From Halobaculum gomorrense (GTDB lineage Archaea > Halobacteriota > Halobacteria > Halobacteriales > Haloferacaceae), in NCBI RefSeq assembly GCF_900129775.1, contig NZ_FQWV01000004.1:186001-250000 (forward strand): 64,000 nt of DNA, written 5' to 3'. A program made the translations under genes and the position numbers. The notes under the pieces are model-generated. The model saw only the letters and a list, made by a program, of their open reading frames with translations, was not told the DNA's origin and did not search any database. Positions 36,129-44,450 of this stretch are shown here, one piece after another. Each line of letters opens with the position of its first letter. The stretch's first letter is position 1.

Positions 36129-36728
36129 TTAGACGCCGAGCCACTCGTCGTTCCGGACCTCGTAGCCGTTCGCCCGACAGTACGTGGCCGCTTCTCGCCG
36201 GACCGCCCGGGAGCCGGGGAGCTTGCGGTCCTCGCGGATCTGTTCGACGACCCAGTCGGCGATGACCCGGATCCCCTCGTCTTCGTCGACCGCGTCGATC
36301 GCAGCAAGCTCCCGGAGCGTGCGCTCGTACCCGTCCCGCTGTGACCCCTCCACCTCCGCGTCCGGGAGCGCGGCGGCGGCCTCTGCGATCCGCTTCATGG
36401 CCGCGGCGACCGTCGGCCGGTGGACGCGCACCCGGACCGCCGCGGGCGACTCGAACGTCTCGGCGTCCGTCCGCGGGATCAACTCCTTGACGGTGTCGGT
36501 CCGGTCGGCCGCATGGAGGGTCCGGTCGCCGACCGTCGCGACGACTGTGGCCCCGGTCGCGGGGAACGACACCGACCCCAGGTCCGCCTCGATGTCGTCG
36601 AGCGACTCGGACTCGACCGGTGGCTCCGACTCGTCCCCGTGGTCCAGTTCCGTCGCCAGGTCGCGCTCCCGCCGGCGATCCTCCGAATCGTGCGCCTGCT
36701 TGTCCCGTCCTCGCTTGTCGTCTGCCAT
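36129..36728 (-). CDS. Uncharacterised haloarchaeal protein (199 aa; DUF5789-like start)
   Basis: 199 residues from the ATG complementary to 36726-36728. The first 40 residues are a charged helix (ADDKRGRDKQAHDSEDRRRE) resembling the opening of the haloarchaeal DUF5789 proteins. A short beta-rich piece follows (VSFPATGATVVATVGDRTLH), then a helical C-terminal half (TVAAAMKRIAEAAAALPDAE; GSRAVRREAATYCRANGYEV). No catalytic motif is visible. The DUF5789 similarity is from memory of the N-terminus only and is tentative. Confidence 0.68.
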   Translation of the reverse strand: MADDKRGRDKQAHDSEDRRRERDLATELDHGDESEPPVESESLDDIEADLGSVSFPATGATVVATVGDRTLHAADRTDTVKELIPRTDAETFESPAAVRVRVHRPTVAAAMKRIAEAAAALPDAEVEGSQRDGYERTLRELAAIDAVDEDEGIRVIADWVVEQIREDRKLPGSRAVRREAATYCRANGYEVRNDEWLGV

Positions 36729-36839
36729 CCCAGAAAGTAGCCGCTCTGGCGCGATAACCCCGCGGACGGTTCCGGCGGCGCGTGAACGCGGGCGAGCGGC
36801 CCGCCGGCCGAACGTCGTTCCGTTCCCGTACCCTTTTTT

Positions 36840-37574
36840 GACTATGAGATCCAGGCGGGCGACCTGTTCGCCGTGCGGACCGACCGCGCGACTCTCGTCG
36901 AGTTGCTCGATGTCGAGGGGCTCGACGCGAACCGGAACCTCATCCTCGCTCAGGAGATCGAACGCCACGACTACCGCGGGTCGAAGACCCCCGTCGCCGT
37001 CGCGATCGTCGCGCTCGCGATCGGGCTCGCCGCCGCAGACCTCCTCCCCATCGTCGTCTCGGCGCTCGCGGGGTCGCTCGCGATGGTCGTCACGGGCTGT
37101 CTGAAGCCCGGAGAGGTGTACGAGGCCGTCGAGTGGGACGTGATTTTCCTGCTCGCGGGCGTCATTCCGCTCGGCATCGCCATGCAGACCTCCGGCACCG
37201 CGGGCCTGCTGGCGGACGCGATCGTCGCGAGTGCCGCCCTGCTCCCGCCGCTGGCGCTGCTGGGGTCGTTCTACGTGGTGACGGCGCTGCTCACGACCGT
37301 CATCTCGAACAACGCCAGCGTCGTGCTCATGATCCCGGTCGCCCTGCAGGTCGCCGCCGCGCTCGGCGCGAACCCGCTCGCGTTCGCGATGGCCGTCATG
37401 TTCGCGGCGTCGACGGCGTTCATGACGCCCGTCGGCTACCAGACGAACCTGTTCGTCTACGGCCCCGGCGGCTACAAGTTCTCCGACTACGTGCGCGTTG
37501 GGGCGCCGCTGCAGGCGATCTTCGCGGTCGTGACGACGCTGGGGATCCCGGTCGTGTTCGGACTGGGAATGTGA
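36840..37574 (+). pseudogene. 5'-truncated SLC13-family permease with residual TrkA-C domain
   Basis: The frame starts abruptly in the middle of a known architecture. DYEIQAGDLFAVRTDRATLV and LLDVEGLDANRNLILAQE are the end of a TrkA-C (RCK-type) domain, which in SLC13/DASS permeases sits in the middle of a protein of about 600 residues. Only the C-terminal transport half follows: GSLAMVVTGCLKPGEVYEAV, WDVIFLLAGVIPLGIAMQ, VVTALLTTVISNNASVVLMI, ASTAFMTPVGYQTNLFVYGP. An in-frame stop lies at 36783-36785 upstream and no N-terminal half exists. A GTG at 36873 could start a 233-aa product, but half a transporter is unlikely to work alone. Confidence 0.75.
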
Positions 37575-37637
37575 CCCGGTCCCGAGGGCGAGGCGAACGG
37601 AACGGTTTATTCGGGTCCGCGAGAAAGACGGTAGTAC

Positions 37638-37710
37638 GGGACCGTGGGTTAGCCTGGTATACTTCGGGCCTTGGGTGCCCGTGACCCCGGTTCAAATCCG
37701 GGCGGTCCCA
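37638..37710 (+). tRNA. tRNA-Pro (TGG anticodon)
   Basis: 73 nt. Acceptor GGGACCG pairs with CGGTCCC, discriminator A at 37710. Anticodon stem CGGGC/GCCCG with loop CTTGGGT gives TGG. T stem CCCGG/CCGGG with loop TTCAAAT. CCA is not encoded. A TATA-like TTTATT (37606-37611) lies about 27-32 bp upstream. It sits 63 bp after the truncated permease and about 110 bp before mcm. Confidence 0.96.
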
Positions 37711-37801
37711 CTCACGTCGCGAACGCTCCCCGTGGCCCGTTCTCTCCCGGCCCGCCGGGGGGTCTCACTACTTCCACCGAGAGGCGACAGTTCTTACCCG
37801 A

Positions 37802-37817
37802 TGAGGTGGCTACCTCA
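37802..37817. promoter_or_regulatory. Operator-like palindrome before mcm
   Basis: TGAGGT (37802-37807) and ACCTCA (37812-37817) are perfect inverted repeats around GGCT, ending 5 bp before the mcm ATG. The probable TATA element is GTTCTTACC (about 37790-37798), so the palindrome covers the expected transcription start. A repressor bound here could block mcm transcription; alternatively the stem could form in a short leader. Confidence 0.5.
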
Positions 37818-37822
37818 GTGCA

Positions 37823-40800
37823 ATGAGTCAGGTCTCCGAGGGGCAAGATGTCGACGCGTTCCTCAGTTTTTACCGGACCTACTACGCCGACGAGATCGCC
37901 CGCCTCGCCCAGAACTACCCGAAGGAACAGCGGTCGCTGTACGTCGAGTACGACGACCTGTACACGTTCGACCCGGATCTCGCCGAACGATACCTCAACC
38001 GGCCGGGCGAGATGCAGGAGGTCGCCGAGGAGGCGCTGCGCACCTACGACCTCCCCGTCGACATCTCGCTGGGACAGGCGCACGTCCGCCTCCGGAACCT
38101 CCCGCGCGAGAACACGATCGACATCCGCGGCGTCCGCGTCAGCGACGACCACATCGGATCGATGGTCGCCGTGCAGGGCATCGTCCGCAAGGCGACCGAC
38201 GTGCGCCCGAAGATCACCGAGGCGGCCTTCGAGTGCCAGCGCTGCGGGACGATGACCTACATCCCGCAGAACGACTCCGGCTTCCAGGAGCCCCACGAGT
38301 GCCAGGGCTGTGAGCGACAGGGGCCGTTCCGCGTCAACAACAACGAGTCGAAGTTCATCGACTCCCAGCAGCTCCGCGTGCAGGAGTCGCCTGAGGGTCT
38401 CCGCGGCGGCGAGACCCCACAGAGCATCGACGTGAACTTGGAGGACGATGTCTGCGGGCAGGTGACCCCCGGCGACCACGTGACCGTCGTCGGTCGCCTG
38501 GAGATGGAGCAGGTGACGAGCGGGCAGGAGAAGACGACGGTGTTCGACCCGTACATGGAGGGCGTCTCGGTCGTCATCGAGGACGAGGAGTTTGAGGACA
38601 TGGACATCACCGACGAGGACAAACAGGAGATCCTCGAACTCTCGACGCATGAGAACATCTACGAGGAGATGGTTGCCTCCGTCGCGCCCTCCATCTACGG
38701 GTACGACCAGGAGAAGCTCTCGATGATCCTCCAACTGTTCTCGGGGGTCACGAAGCATCTCCCGGACGGGTCGCGCATCCGCGGCGACCTGCACATGCTG
38801 CTGATCGGAGACCCAGGTACAGGGAAGTGTGTCGACGGGGATACACGGGTCACGCTCGACGACGGTCGCGACGTACCGATCCGGGAACTGGTTGAGTCGA
38901 ACCTCGACAATCCGAAACCGGTGGACGACGGGGTCTGGGACGGCGCCGACTTCGCGGTCCCATCGCTCGGGGCGAACGGTGAGATCGAGTCGCGGCAGGC
39001 AACGAAAGTCTGGAAGCGGGAGGCGCCCGAAGAAATGCTACGGATCCGGACAAATAGCGGGCGGGAACTGCAGGTGACGCCGTCGCATCCGCTGTTCGTC
39101 CGAGCAGGCGAGAGCCAACACGCAGTTCGTGCCGACGAACTCTCCGAAGGAACGACGATCGCTGCCGTGTCGGGGCCGCTGACCGACGGTGGAGCGGCTG
39201 CTGTTCGTTCGTCGGAGTCGGCATCCCGATCCACGTCGCTCAGGCGAACGTGGGAACGGGTCGAGTCGATCGAGCACGTCGAACCAGCTGCTGAGTGGGT
39301 GTACGACCTCGAAGTCGATGGTACGCACAGCTACGTCTCGAACGGGATCGTCTCGCACAACTCGCAGATGCTGTCGTACGTTCAGAACATCGCTCCGCGA
39401 TCGGTCTACACGTCGGGGAAGGGTAGCTCCGCTGCAGGGCTTACTGCTGCAGCTGTTCGCGATGATTTCGGCGACGGCCAGCAGTGGACGTTGGAGGCCG
39501 GTGCGCTCGTACTCGCCGACAAGGGGATCGCCGCCGTCGACGAGCTGGATAAAATGGATTCGAACGACCGGTCGGCAATGCACGAAGCGCTCGAACAGCA
39601 GTCATATCACCCGAGATCGGAGGTGTTCCTCGCGGATGGCCGACGTGTTCGGATCGGCGAGTTCGTGGACGAGCGAATGGCTGCGCGCTCGGACGACGTG
39701 GTAGCGGGTGTCGACTGTGAGATCCTTCCGATCGAGGACGCTCGCGTTCACTCCGTCGACTTCGAGACGAACGAGACGACGAAGCTCCCGATCGATCGAG
39801 TAAGCAGACACAAGGCACCCGAGGAGTTCGTCCGTGTGACGTTCTCGAACGGCCGCGACGTGCTCGTAACTCCGGAACATCCGATGTTCGTCGACGATGG
39901 CGGTGCGGTCGGAACGGTCGAAGCGAAAGACATCGACGAGGGGGCGTTCGTTCCGGCACCACGGAAACTCCCGAACTCCGCCAAACCGGTCAGCTTGACC
40001 GACGAGCCTCACGTCGGGAAGGAACGCGACGTTACCCTCCCGGAGAAACTGAGTGGAGACCTCGCCGAGATCCTCGGCTTCCTCACCGCAGAAGGGCATT
40101 CGTACGCGGGATCGGCACACGAGATCGGGTTCTCGAACCAGGACGAACGACTTCTCGCGCGGATGGACGAACTGATGTCCCGCGTATTCGGGTTCGAGTG
40201 TACCGACACGACGAACGCTGCGGGAACAGTAACGCAGCGGTGGGTGTCGACAAAACTCTACCGGTGGCTCGAGGAGAACTTCCCCGAATTCATGCACACT
40301 GCTCGCGAAAAACGGATCCCCTCCCGGGTCCTCGGCGGCTCCGAGGAGCAGATCCGACGGTTCCTCGTCGGAGCGTTCGCCGGCGACGGCGGCGTCGAGA
40401 GCGAGGCGATGTCCTTTTGTACAGCCTCAGAGGGATTGGCTCGCGACTACGCCGACGCGCTCGCGAAGCTCGGGATCGCCTCCCGGATCCATCACGACAC
40501 CGCGGAGGACTCGTGGAAGACGTACGTGATGGGTGACTCGACCGACCGATTCGTCGACGCGGTCGTCGACCCGGCGGACGACCGTCACGAACGGGCAGAG
40601 GAGTTCGTCGACCGGAGCGAACGGACTCCGCGTCATCACGACGTACTGCCGACGAGCGCTGCCCGGGAGATCCGAGAACTGCGAACGCTTACTGGACTCG
40701 GGAAGACAGGGCGGTTCCGCGAGAACCTCGATGAAGGGTACGGGGTTCGCGTCGAAACCGTCTCCGAGGAGATCGAGACGCTTCACGAGCGGATCGGGAC

Positions 40801-42040
40801 CGTCCGCGAAACGATCGACCATGCGGACGACCTCGGATCGATCCGGTCGACGGTCGGTTGGTCGGGGCGCCAACTCGCGGCACGGTTGGACGGCGTACCG
40901 ACGAGCCGAATCCACTACGCCGAGAAGGGCGGATACGACTCCGAGACTCGTGAGGACTTGGCTGAACGGGCAGCGACAGCGGTTCACGAGGCGATGGTCG
41001 AAGCCGAACGGCGGACGGAGACGCTCGCCGACCGGTGCGACCTCCGGTACTACCGCGTAACGGACGTCGAATCCGTCGCGAACGCGGGGGAGTACGAGAC
41101 GGAGTGGGTATACGATGTCACGGTCGAGCCGACGAACACGTTCGTCAGCTCGGGGGTGGCGCTCCACAACTCTATCTCGATCTCCAAGGCCGGGATCAAC
41201 GCGACGCTCAAGTCGCGCTGTTCGCTCCTCGGCGCCGCGAACCCCAAGTACGGCCGCTTCGACCAGTACGAGTCCATCGGCGAGCAGATCGACCTCGAAC
41301 CGGCGCTTATCTCCCGGTTCGACCTCATCTTCACCGTCACCGACAGCCCCGACCCCGAACACGACGCGAAGCTCGCGGACCACATTCTGACGACGAACTA
41401 CGCGGGCGAGCTGAACACCCAGCGCACCGAGATGGCGACCTCGAACTTCACCCAGGAGGAGGTCGACGAGGTGACGGAGGAAGTCGCGCCGGTCATCGAC
41501 GCGGAACTGCTGCGCAAGTACATCGCCTACGCCAAGCGCAACTGCTACCCGACGATGACCGACGAGGCGAAGGCGGCGATCCGCGAGTTCTACGTCGACC
41601 TCCGGTCGAAGGGCGCCGACGAGGACGCGCCCGTGCCCGTCACCGCCCGGAAGCTGGAGGCGCTCGTTCGGCTCTCGGAGGCCAGCGCCCGCGTGCGCCT
41701 CTCGGACACCGTCCAGGAGGAGGACGCCACCCGCGTCATCGAGATCGTCCGCTCGTGTCTCCAGGACATCGGCGTCGACCCCGAGACCGGGCAGTTCGAC
41801 GCGGACGTGGTCGAGACCGGGACCAGCAAGAGCCAGCGTGACCGAATCAAGAACATCAAGGAGCTCATCCAGACCCTCGCCGAGGAGTACGAGAACGAAC
41901 CGGGCGCACCGGTCGACGCGATCGTCGAGCGCGCCGACGAGGTCGGGATGGACGCCGGCAAGGCCGAGCAGGAACTGGAGAAGCTCCGGACGCGCGGGGA
42001 GATCTACGAGCCGCAGTCCGGCTACGTGCGGACGACGTAA
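37823..42040 (+). CDS. mcm: MCM replicative helicase, containing two inteins
   Basis: The 1405-residue precursor should splice to a 704-residue MCM after removal of inteins of 178 and 523 residues. MCM is the 3'-5' ring helicase of the replication fork. N-terminal domain with zinc site CQRCGTM ... CQGCERQ; OB region; AAA+ core with Walker A GDPGTGK|S (split by intein 1), Walker B AAVDELDKM, then EALEQQ|SISISKAG (split by intein 2), arginine-finger region PALISRFDLIFTV; C-terminal winged helix (VDAIVERADEVGMDAGKAEQ). Both inteins interrupt the ATPase core, so the enzyme works only after both splice. A possible operator precedes the gene. Confidence 0.97.
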   Translation: MSQVSEGQDVDAFLSFYRTYYADEIARLAQNYPKEQRSLYVEYDDLYTFDPDLAERYLNRPGEMQEVAEEALRTYDLPVDISLGQAHVRLRNLPRENTIDIRGVRVSDDHIGSMVAVQGIVRKATDVRPKITEAAFECQRCGTMTYIPQNDSGFQEPHECQGCERQGPFRVNNNESKFIDSQQLRVQESPEGLRGGETPQSIDVNLEDDVCGQVTPGDHVTVVGRLEMEQVTSGQEKTTVFDPYMEGVSVVIEDEEFEDMDITDEDKQEILELSTHENIYEEMVASVAPSIYGYDQEKLSMILQLFSGVTKHLPDGSRIRGDLHMLLIGDPGTGKCVDGDTRVTLDDGRDVPIRELVESNLDNPKPVDDGVWDGADFAVPSLGANGEIESRQATKVWKREAPEEMLRIRTNSGRELQVTPSHPLFVRAGESQHAVRADELSEGTTIAAVSGPLTDGGAAAVRSSESASRSTSLRRTWERVESIEHVEPAAEWVYDLEVDGTHSYVSNGIVSHNSQMLSYVQNIAPRSVYTSGKGSSAAGLTAAAVRDDFGDGQQWTLEAGALVLADKGIAAVDELDKMDSNDRSAMHEALEQQSYHPRSEVFLADGRRVRIGEFVDERMAARSDDVVAGVDCEILPIEDARVHSVDFETNETTKLPIDRVSRHKAPEEFVRVTFSNGRDVLVTPEHPMFVDDGGAVGTVEAKDIDEGAFVPAPRKLPNSAKPVSLTDEPHVGKERDVTLPEKLSGDLAEILGFLTAEGHSYAGSAHEIGFSNQDERLLARMDELMSRVFGFECTDTTNAAGTVTQRWVSTKLYRWLEENFPEFMHTAREKRIPSRVLGGSEEQIRRFLVGAFAGDGGVESEAMSFCTASEGLARDYADALAKLGIASRIHHDTAEDSWKTYVMGDSTDRFVDAVVDPADDRHERAEEFVDRSERTPRHHDVLPTSAAREIRELRTLTGLGKTGRFRENLDEGYGVRVETVSEEIETLHERIGTVRETIDHADDLGSIRSTVGWSGRQLAARLDGVPTSRIHYAEKGGYDSETREDLAERAATAVHEAMVEAERRTETLADRCDLRYYRVTDVESVANAGEYETEWVYDVTVEPTNTFVSSGVALHNSISISKAGINATLKSRCSLLGAANPKYGRFDQYESIGEQIDLEPALISRFDLIFTVTDSPDPEHDAKLADHILTTNYAGELNTQRTEMATSNFTQEEVDEVTEEVAPVIDAELLRKYIAYAKRNCYPTMTDEAKAAIREFYVDLRSKGADEDAPVPVTARKLEALVRLSEASARVRLSDTVQEEDATRVIEIVRSCLQDIGVDPETGQFDADVVETGTSKSQRDRIKNIKELIQTLAEEYENEPGAPVDAIVERADEVGMDAGKAEQELEKLRTRGEIYEPQSGYVRTT
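38828..39361 (+). other. Intein 1 of MCM (mini-intein at Walker A)
   Basis: 178 residues (precursor residues 336-513), inserted between the Walker A lysine and the following serine. Block A CVDGDTRVTLDDGRDVPIRE supplies the Cys nucleophile; block B RELQVTPSHPLFV has the T-x-x-H motif; blocks F/G are EWVYDLEVDGTHSYVSNG and IVSHN with terminal Asn before the +1 Ser. No LAGLIDADG motifs and little space between blocks B and F, so it has no endonuclease and is a mini-intein. Codons are less GC-biased than in the mcm exteins. Confidence 0.93.
39602..41170 (+). mobile_element. Intein 2 of MCM, with LAGLIDADG homing endonuclease
   Basis: 523 residues (precursor residues 594-1116) inserted in ALEQQ|SISIS. 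Unusually the first residue is Ser, not Cys: SYHPRSEVFLADGRRVRIGE. Block B is RDVLVTPEHPMFV. Two LAGLIDADG-type helices, LAEILGFLTAEGHSYAG and FLVGAFAGDGGVESEAM, keep their acidic residues (E and D), so the homing endonuclease may be active. A helix-rich DNA-recognition region follows (including an HTH-like SGRQLAARLDGVPTSRIHY). Blocks F/G are EWVYDVTVEPTNTFVSSG and VALHN before +1 Ser. It is the mobile part of the gene. Confidence 0.93.
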
Positions 42041-42046
42041 CCGCCG

Positions 42047-42331
42047 ATGGACCGAATCTCAGCCCTCCGGAACGTCGAGGACGCCATCCGCGCGTTCGAG
42101 GACGGCGAGGCGGATCTCGCCGACACCGAGCGTCGCGTCGCCACCGTCCTCCGGACGTACGCGACGGAGTTCGACAGCGAGGACCGCCGCGCGTACCGCG
42201 TCGTCGACGGTCCGGGTGAAGGCCGCGTTGTCGTCGCCGGAACTCCCGCCGAGGCGCGCGAGCAGGCTGTCCTCCTCGCGGACGCCGGCGACGCGGTGGA
42301 CGCGACCGACGTGACGGTCGAACCGCTGTAA
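42047..42331 (+). CDS. Uncharacterised 94-aa protein downstream of mcm
   Basis: 94 residues starting 6 bp after the mcm stop, so probably co-transcribed with mcm. A helical first half (SALRNVEDAIRAFEDGEADL, TERRVATVLRTYATEF) is followed by a small beta region (AYRVVDGPGEGRVVVAGTPA) and a final helix. No known motif. Its fixed place after mcm might hint at a replication link, but position is the only argument. Confidence 0.75.
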   Translation: MDRISALRNVEDAIRAFEDGEADLADTERRVATVLRTYATEFDSEDRRAYRVVDGPGEGRVVVAGTPAEAREQAVLLADAGDAVDATDVTVEPL

Positions 42332-42398
42332 GCGGCGGCGGTCTCGACTTCGATACGCGGCTCAGTACGTTTATATTGAAAACTGGCACTGTGAGTGT

Positions 42399-42737
42399 AT
42401 GATACTCGTCGTGACGTACTCTCGCGCGGCGCGAACGACGCTACGCAACATCTGTCGCAGCCACGACGACACCGTTGTCAGGCGGTTGGGTCGGGCTACG
42501 CTGTTCACGGAGACGGAACTGGGCGCCTTCCTCGCGTGCCGACTCCGGGCGAAACACGGCGCCGACGTGCAAGTCGAGCGCACCGAACCGTTCAACGAGT
42601 TCGCGGCGGTTCGACCAGCGGTTCGCGAGGCCGCCGTCGCCTACGAGGACCGCGACGCGACGAGCACCCCGTATGCGAAGTTCGCCGTCGGCGCGGACTA
42701 TCCTGACCCGGCGTCGATGCGCGATGCCGAGCTGTGA
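42399..42737 (+). CDS. Uncharacterised 112-aa protein, first gene of the ParA-like module
   Basis: 112 residues. MILVVTYSRAARTTLRNICR at the start, then HDDTVVRRLGRATLFTETEL, an AFLACRLRAKHGADVQVERT segment and a C-terminal YEDRDATSTPYAKFAVGADY. A clear promoter lies upstream in a short A+T-rich patch (GTTTATATTG, 42369-42378), about 21-30 bp before the ATG, so the transcript is leaderless. Its TGA overlaps the GTG of the next gene by 4 bp (GTGA). No known domain. Confidence 0.8.
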   Translation: MILVVTYSRAARTTLRNICRSHDDTVVRRLGRATLFTETELGAFLACRLRAKHGADVQVERTEPFNEFAAVRPAVREAAVAYEDRDATSTPYAKFAVGADYPDPASMRDAEL

Positions 42738-43645
42738 ACCTGCGGCTCCGCGACCGACTCGCTCGCTTCGACAGCTCCGAGGGGGCCGCGGCGATCGACC
42801 TCCGCGACGCGCCCGACGCCCCCGGCGTCTCCGCCGCGCTCGAAGCGCTCGACCTCGACGCCGACGACCCGCTGGCGACGCTGACCGAGCGGCCGCCGCC
42901 GCTGCGACGAGCGCTCGCCGCGGCGGCCCGCGAGCGCGGTCGCGACCACCACGCAGATGATGAACGGCGCCGGATCGCGGCGGCCCTCGAGGGGACTCTC
43001 GATGCGATCGAGGACGCCGGCGAGGCGAGCGACCTGCTGGCCGCGGCGCGTCGGCGTGCTGCAGAGGCCGGTGCCGACGTGGATCGACTGCGCGAACGGA
43101 CGGCGACGCTCCGCGGGCGGCTCGCGGAGGCCCGCGAGCGGACGAACGCGACCGAGGGGGACGGCGCTGGGGAAGCCGACGCCGCGGTCGACGCGATCCG
43201 TGCGGAGTTCGCGGCGGCGACGCGGGACCTGACCGAGGCGGAAACCGAACGGCACGCGGCCGAACAGGCGTTGGCTCGCGCCGTTGAGGTCGCCCGCTCG
43301 GCGCGCGACGACCGGGAGCGACGGCTCCGCTTGCGCGACGCGCTCGCCAACCGTCGCCGAGCGGCGCGGCGCGACCTCGCGCGTGGCGTGTACCCTGTGT
43401 TCGCGGGCGTCATCGAGGCGTTTCACTCCGGAGCGAACGTCGACGCTGCGCGCTGCGGGGCCGCAGTCGCCGCGGTCGGCGATAACCCGAGTGAGTTCGA
43501 GGGCGACCCCGTCGTCGCTCACGCGGCCGCCGTTCGCATCGCCGGGCGGTCGGACCCGGTGATCGTCGCGACCGACCGATTCGCCGATCCGACCGAGGCG
43601 AGCGCCTGGCTTCGCGCACCGGTCGTGCGCGTCGTGTCCGAGTGA
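42734..43645 (+). CDS. Coiled-coil protein with a conserved-looking C-terminal domain
   Basis: 303 residues from a GTG overlapping the previous stop. Residues about 60-210 are a long charged coiled coil (ERRRIAAALEGTLDAIEDAG, VDRLRERTATLRGRLAEARE, LTEAETERHAAEQALARAVE), as in SMC-like or positioning adaptor proteins. Residues about 215-303 form a separate domain: GVYPVFAGVIEAFHSGANVD, AARCGAAVAAVGDNPSEFEG, DPVVAHAAAVRIAG, ending WLRAPVVRVVSE. No ATPase motif. A partner of the downstream ParA-like protein is a reasonable inference from the operon. Confidence 0.8.
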   Translation: MNLRLRDRLARFDSSEGAAAIDLRDAPDAPGVSAALEALDLDADDPLATLTERPPPLRRALAAAARERGRDHHADDERRRIAAALEGTLDAIEDAGEASDLLAAARRRAAEAGADVDRLRERTATLRGRLAEARERTNATEGDGAGEADAAVDAIRAEFAAATRDLTEAETERHAAEQALARAVEVARSARDDRERRLRLRDALANRRRAARRDLARGVYPVFAGVIEAFHSGANVDAARCGAAVAAVGDNPSEFEGDPVVAHAAAVRIAGRSDPVIVATDRFADPTEASAWLRAPVVRVVSE

Positions 43646-43709
43646 GTCCGGGGTCGGACCGCCCCCTCGCGTGCGGATGTTTATCGCCGATACCGAGACA
43701 AACGCGGCC

Positions 43710-44450
43710 ATGCCGATCACGCTCGATTCGACGGTCGCGACGGTCGACGGCGTCGCGTTCGTCGCCGTCCGCGTGCGGAACACGGAACCGGTCGATCGCG
43801 CCGTCCGTCTCGAGAACCGTCTCGATGGGCGGGTCCTCCCGCCGCGGCGACACGGAGCGCCCGAACCGGGATGGTCGAGCGACGGCTACGTCGGCGTCGT
43901 CGGCGCCGACTCGACGCTCGCGCTCGGCTACGCTTGCCGCGCCGGTCCGGACGGACTGATCGAAGACGACGCTGATCCGGTCTCGCTCGCCGATGTCGCC
44001 GACCCGGCAGCTGCCGACGCCGACCCAATAAACGACGTGCTCGCGGACCTCCCGGATCACCGGCCCCCTCCGGACGCGGCCTCGGTCGCCGCTGTCCCCG
44101 GCGCTCCCGGGGACTGTCCGTGGGAACGGTCGGCCGGGTCGACCGGATCAACTGGCGTCGAAGGGGCCGCGGCGGAGCTACTCCCGTCAGCGCCGACGGA
44201 CATCCCGCCGGCCGTCGCGGGGTACCTCGACGAGGTCGACGCCCGGCTCGCGAAAGCGGAGGCCGTCACGGACGGGTCGGTCGCGGAGGCGACGGAGCTG
44301 CTCGAAGCGGGCACCGACCCCGACGAGCTGACCGAACTCATCGCGCTCGATGCGGCCGCGCTGGAACGGCTCGCGTCCCGTGTCGACTCGCTCGCTTCGC
44401 GAGCGGAGGCCGTCGACGTGCCGACCGACGCGCTGGAGCGTCTCGCGTGA
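43710..44450 (+). CDS. Uncharacterised protein with N-terminal beta domain and C-terminal coiled coil
   Basis: 246 residues; I chose the ATG at 43710 because a TTTATCGCC element (43680-43688) lies about 22-30 bp upstream. The N-terminal 80 residues are beta-rich with an immunoglobulin-like look (VAFVAVRVRNTEPVDRAVRL, GWSSDGYVGVVGADSTLALG). A disordered Pro/Ala/Asp linker follows, then a coiled C-terminus (AGYLDEVDARLAKAEAVTDG, ALERLASRVDSLASRAEAVD). The stop overlaps the GTG of the ParA-like gene by 4 bp, so the two are translationally coupled. Confidence 0.78.
   Translation: MPITLDSTVATVDGVAFVAVRVRNTEPVDRAVRLENRLDGRVLPPRRHGAPEPGWSSDGYVGVVGADSTLALGYACRAGPDGLIEDDADPVSLADVADPAAADADPINDVLADLPDHRPPPDAASVAAVPGAPGDCPWERSAGSTGSTGVEGAAAELLPSAPTDIPPAVAGYLDEVDARLAKAEAVTDGSVAEATELLEAGTDPDELTELIALDAAALERLASRVDSLASRAEAVDVPTDALERLA

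Noticed and set aside
38828-41170. Interpreting the long mcm frame as a fusion of MCM with unrelated domains
   Set aside because: Both insertions have Hint-domain blocks and end in His-Asn before Ser at conserved MCM positions, so they are inteins.
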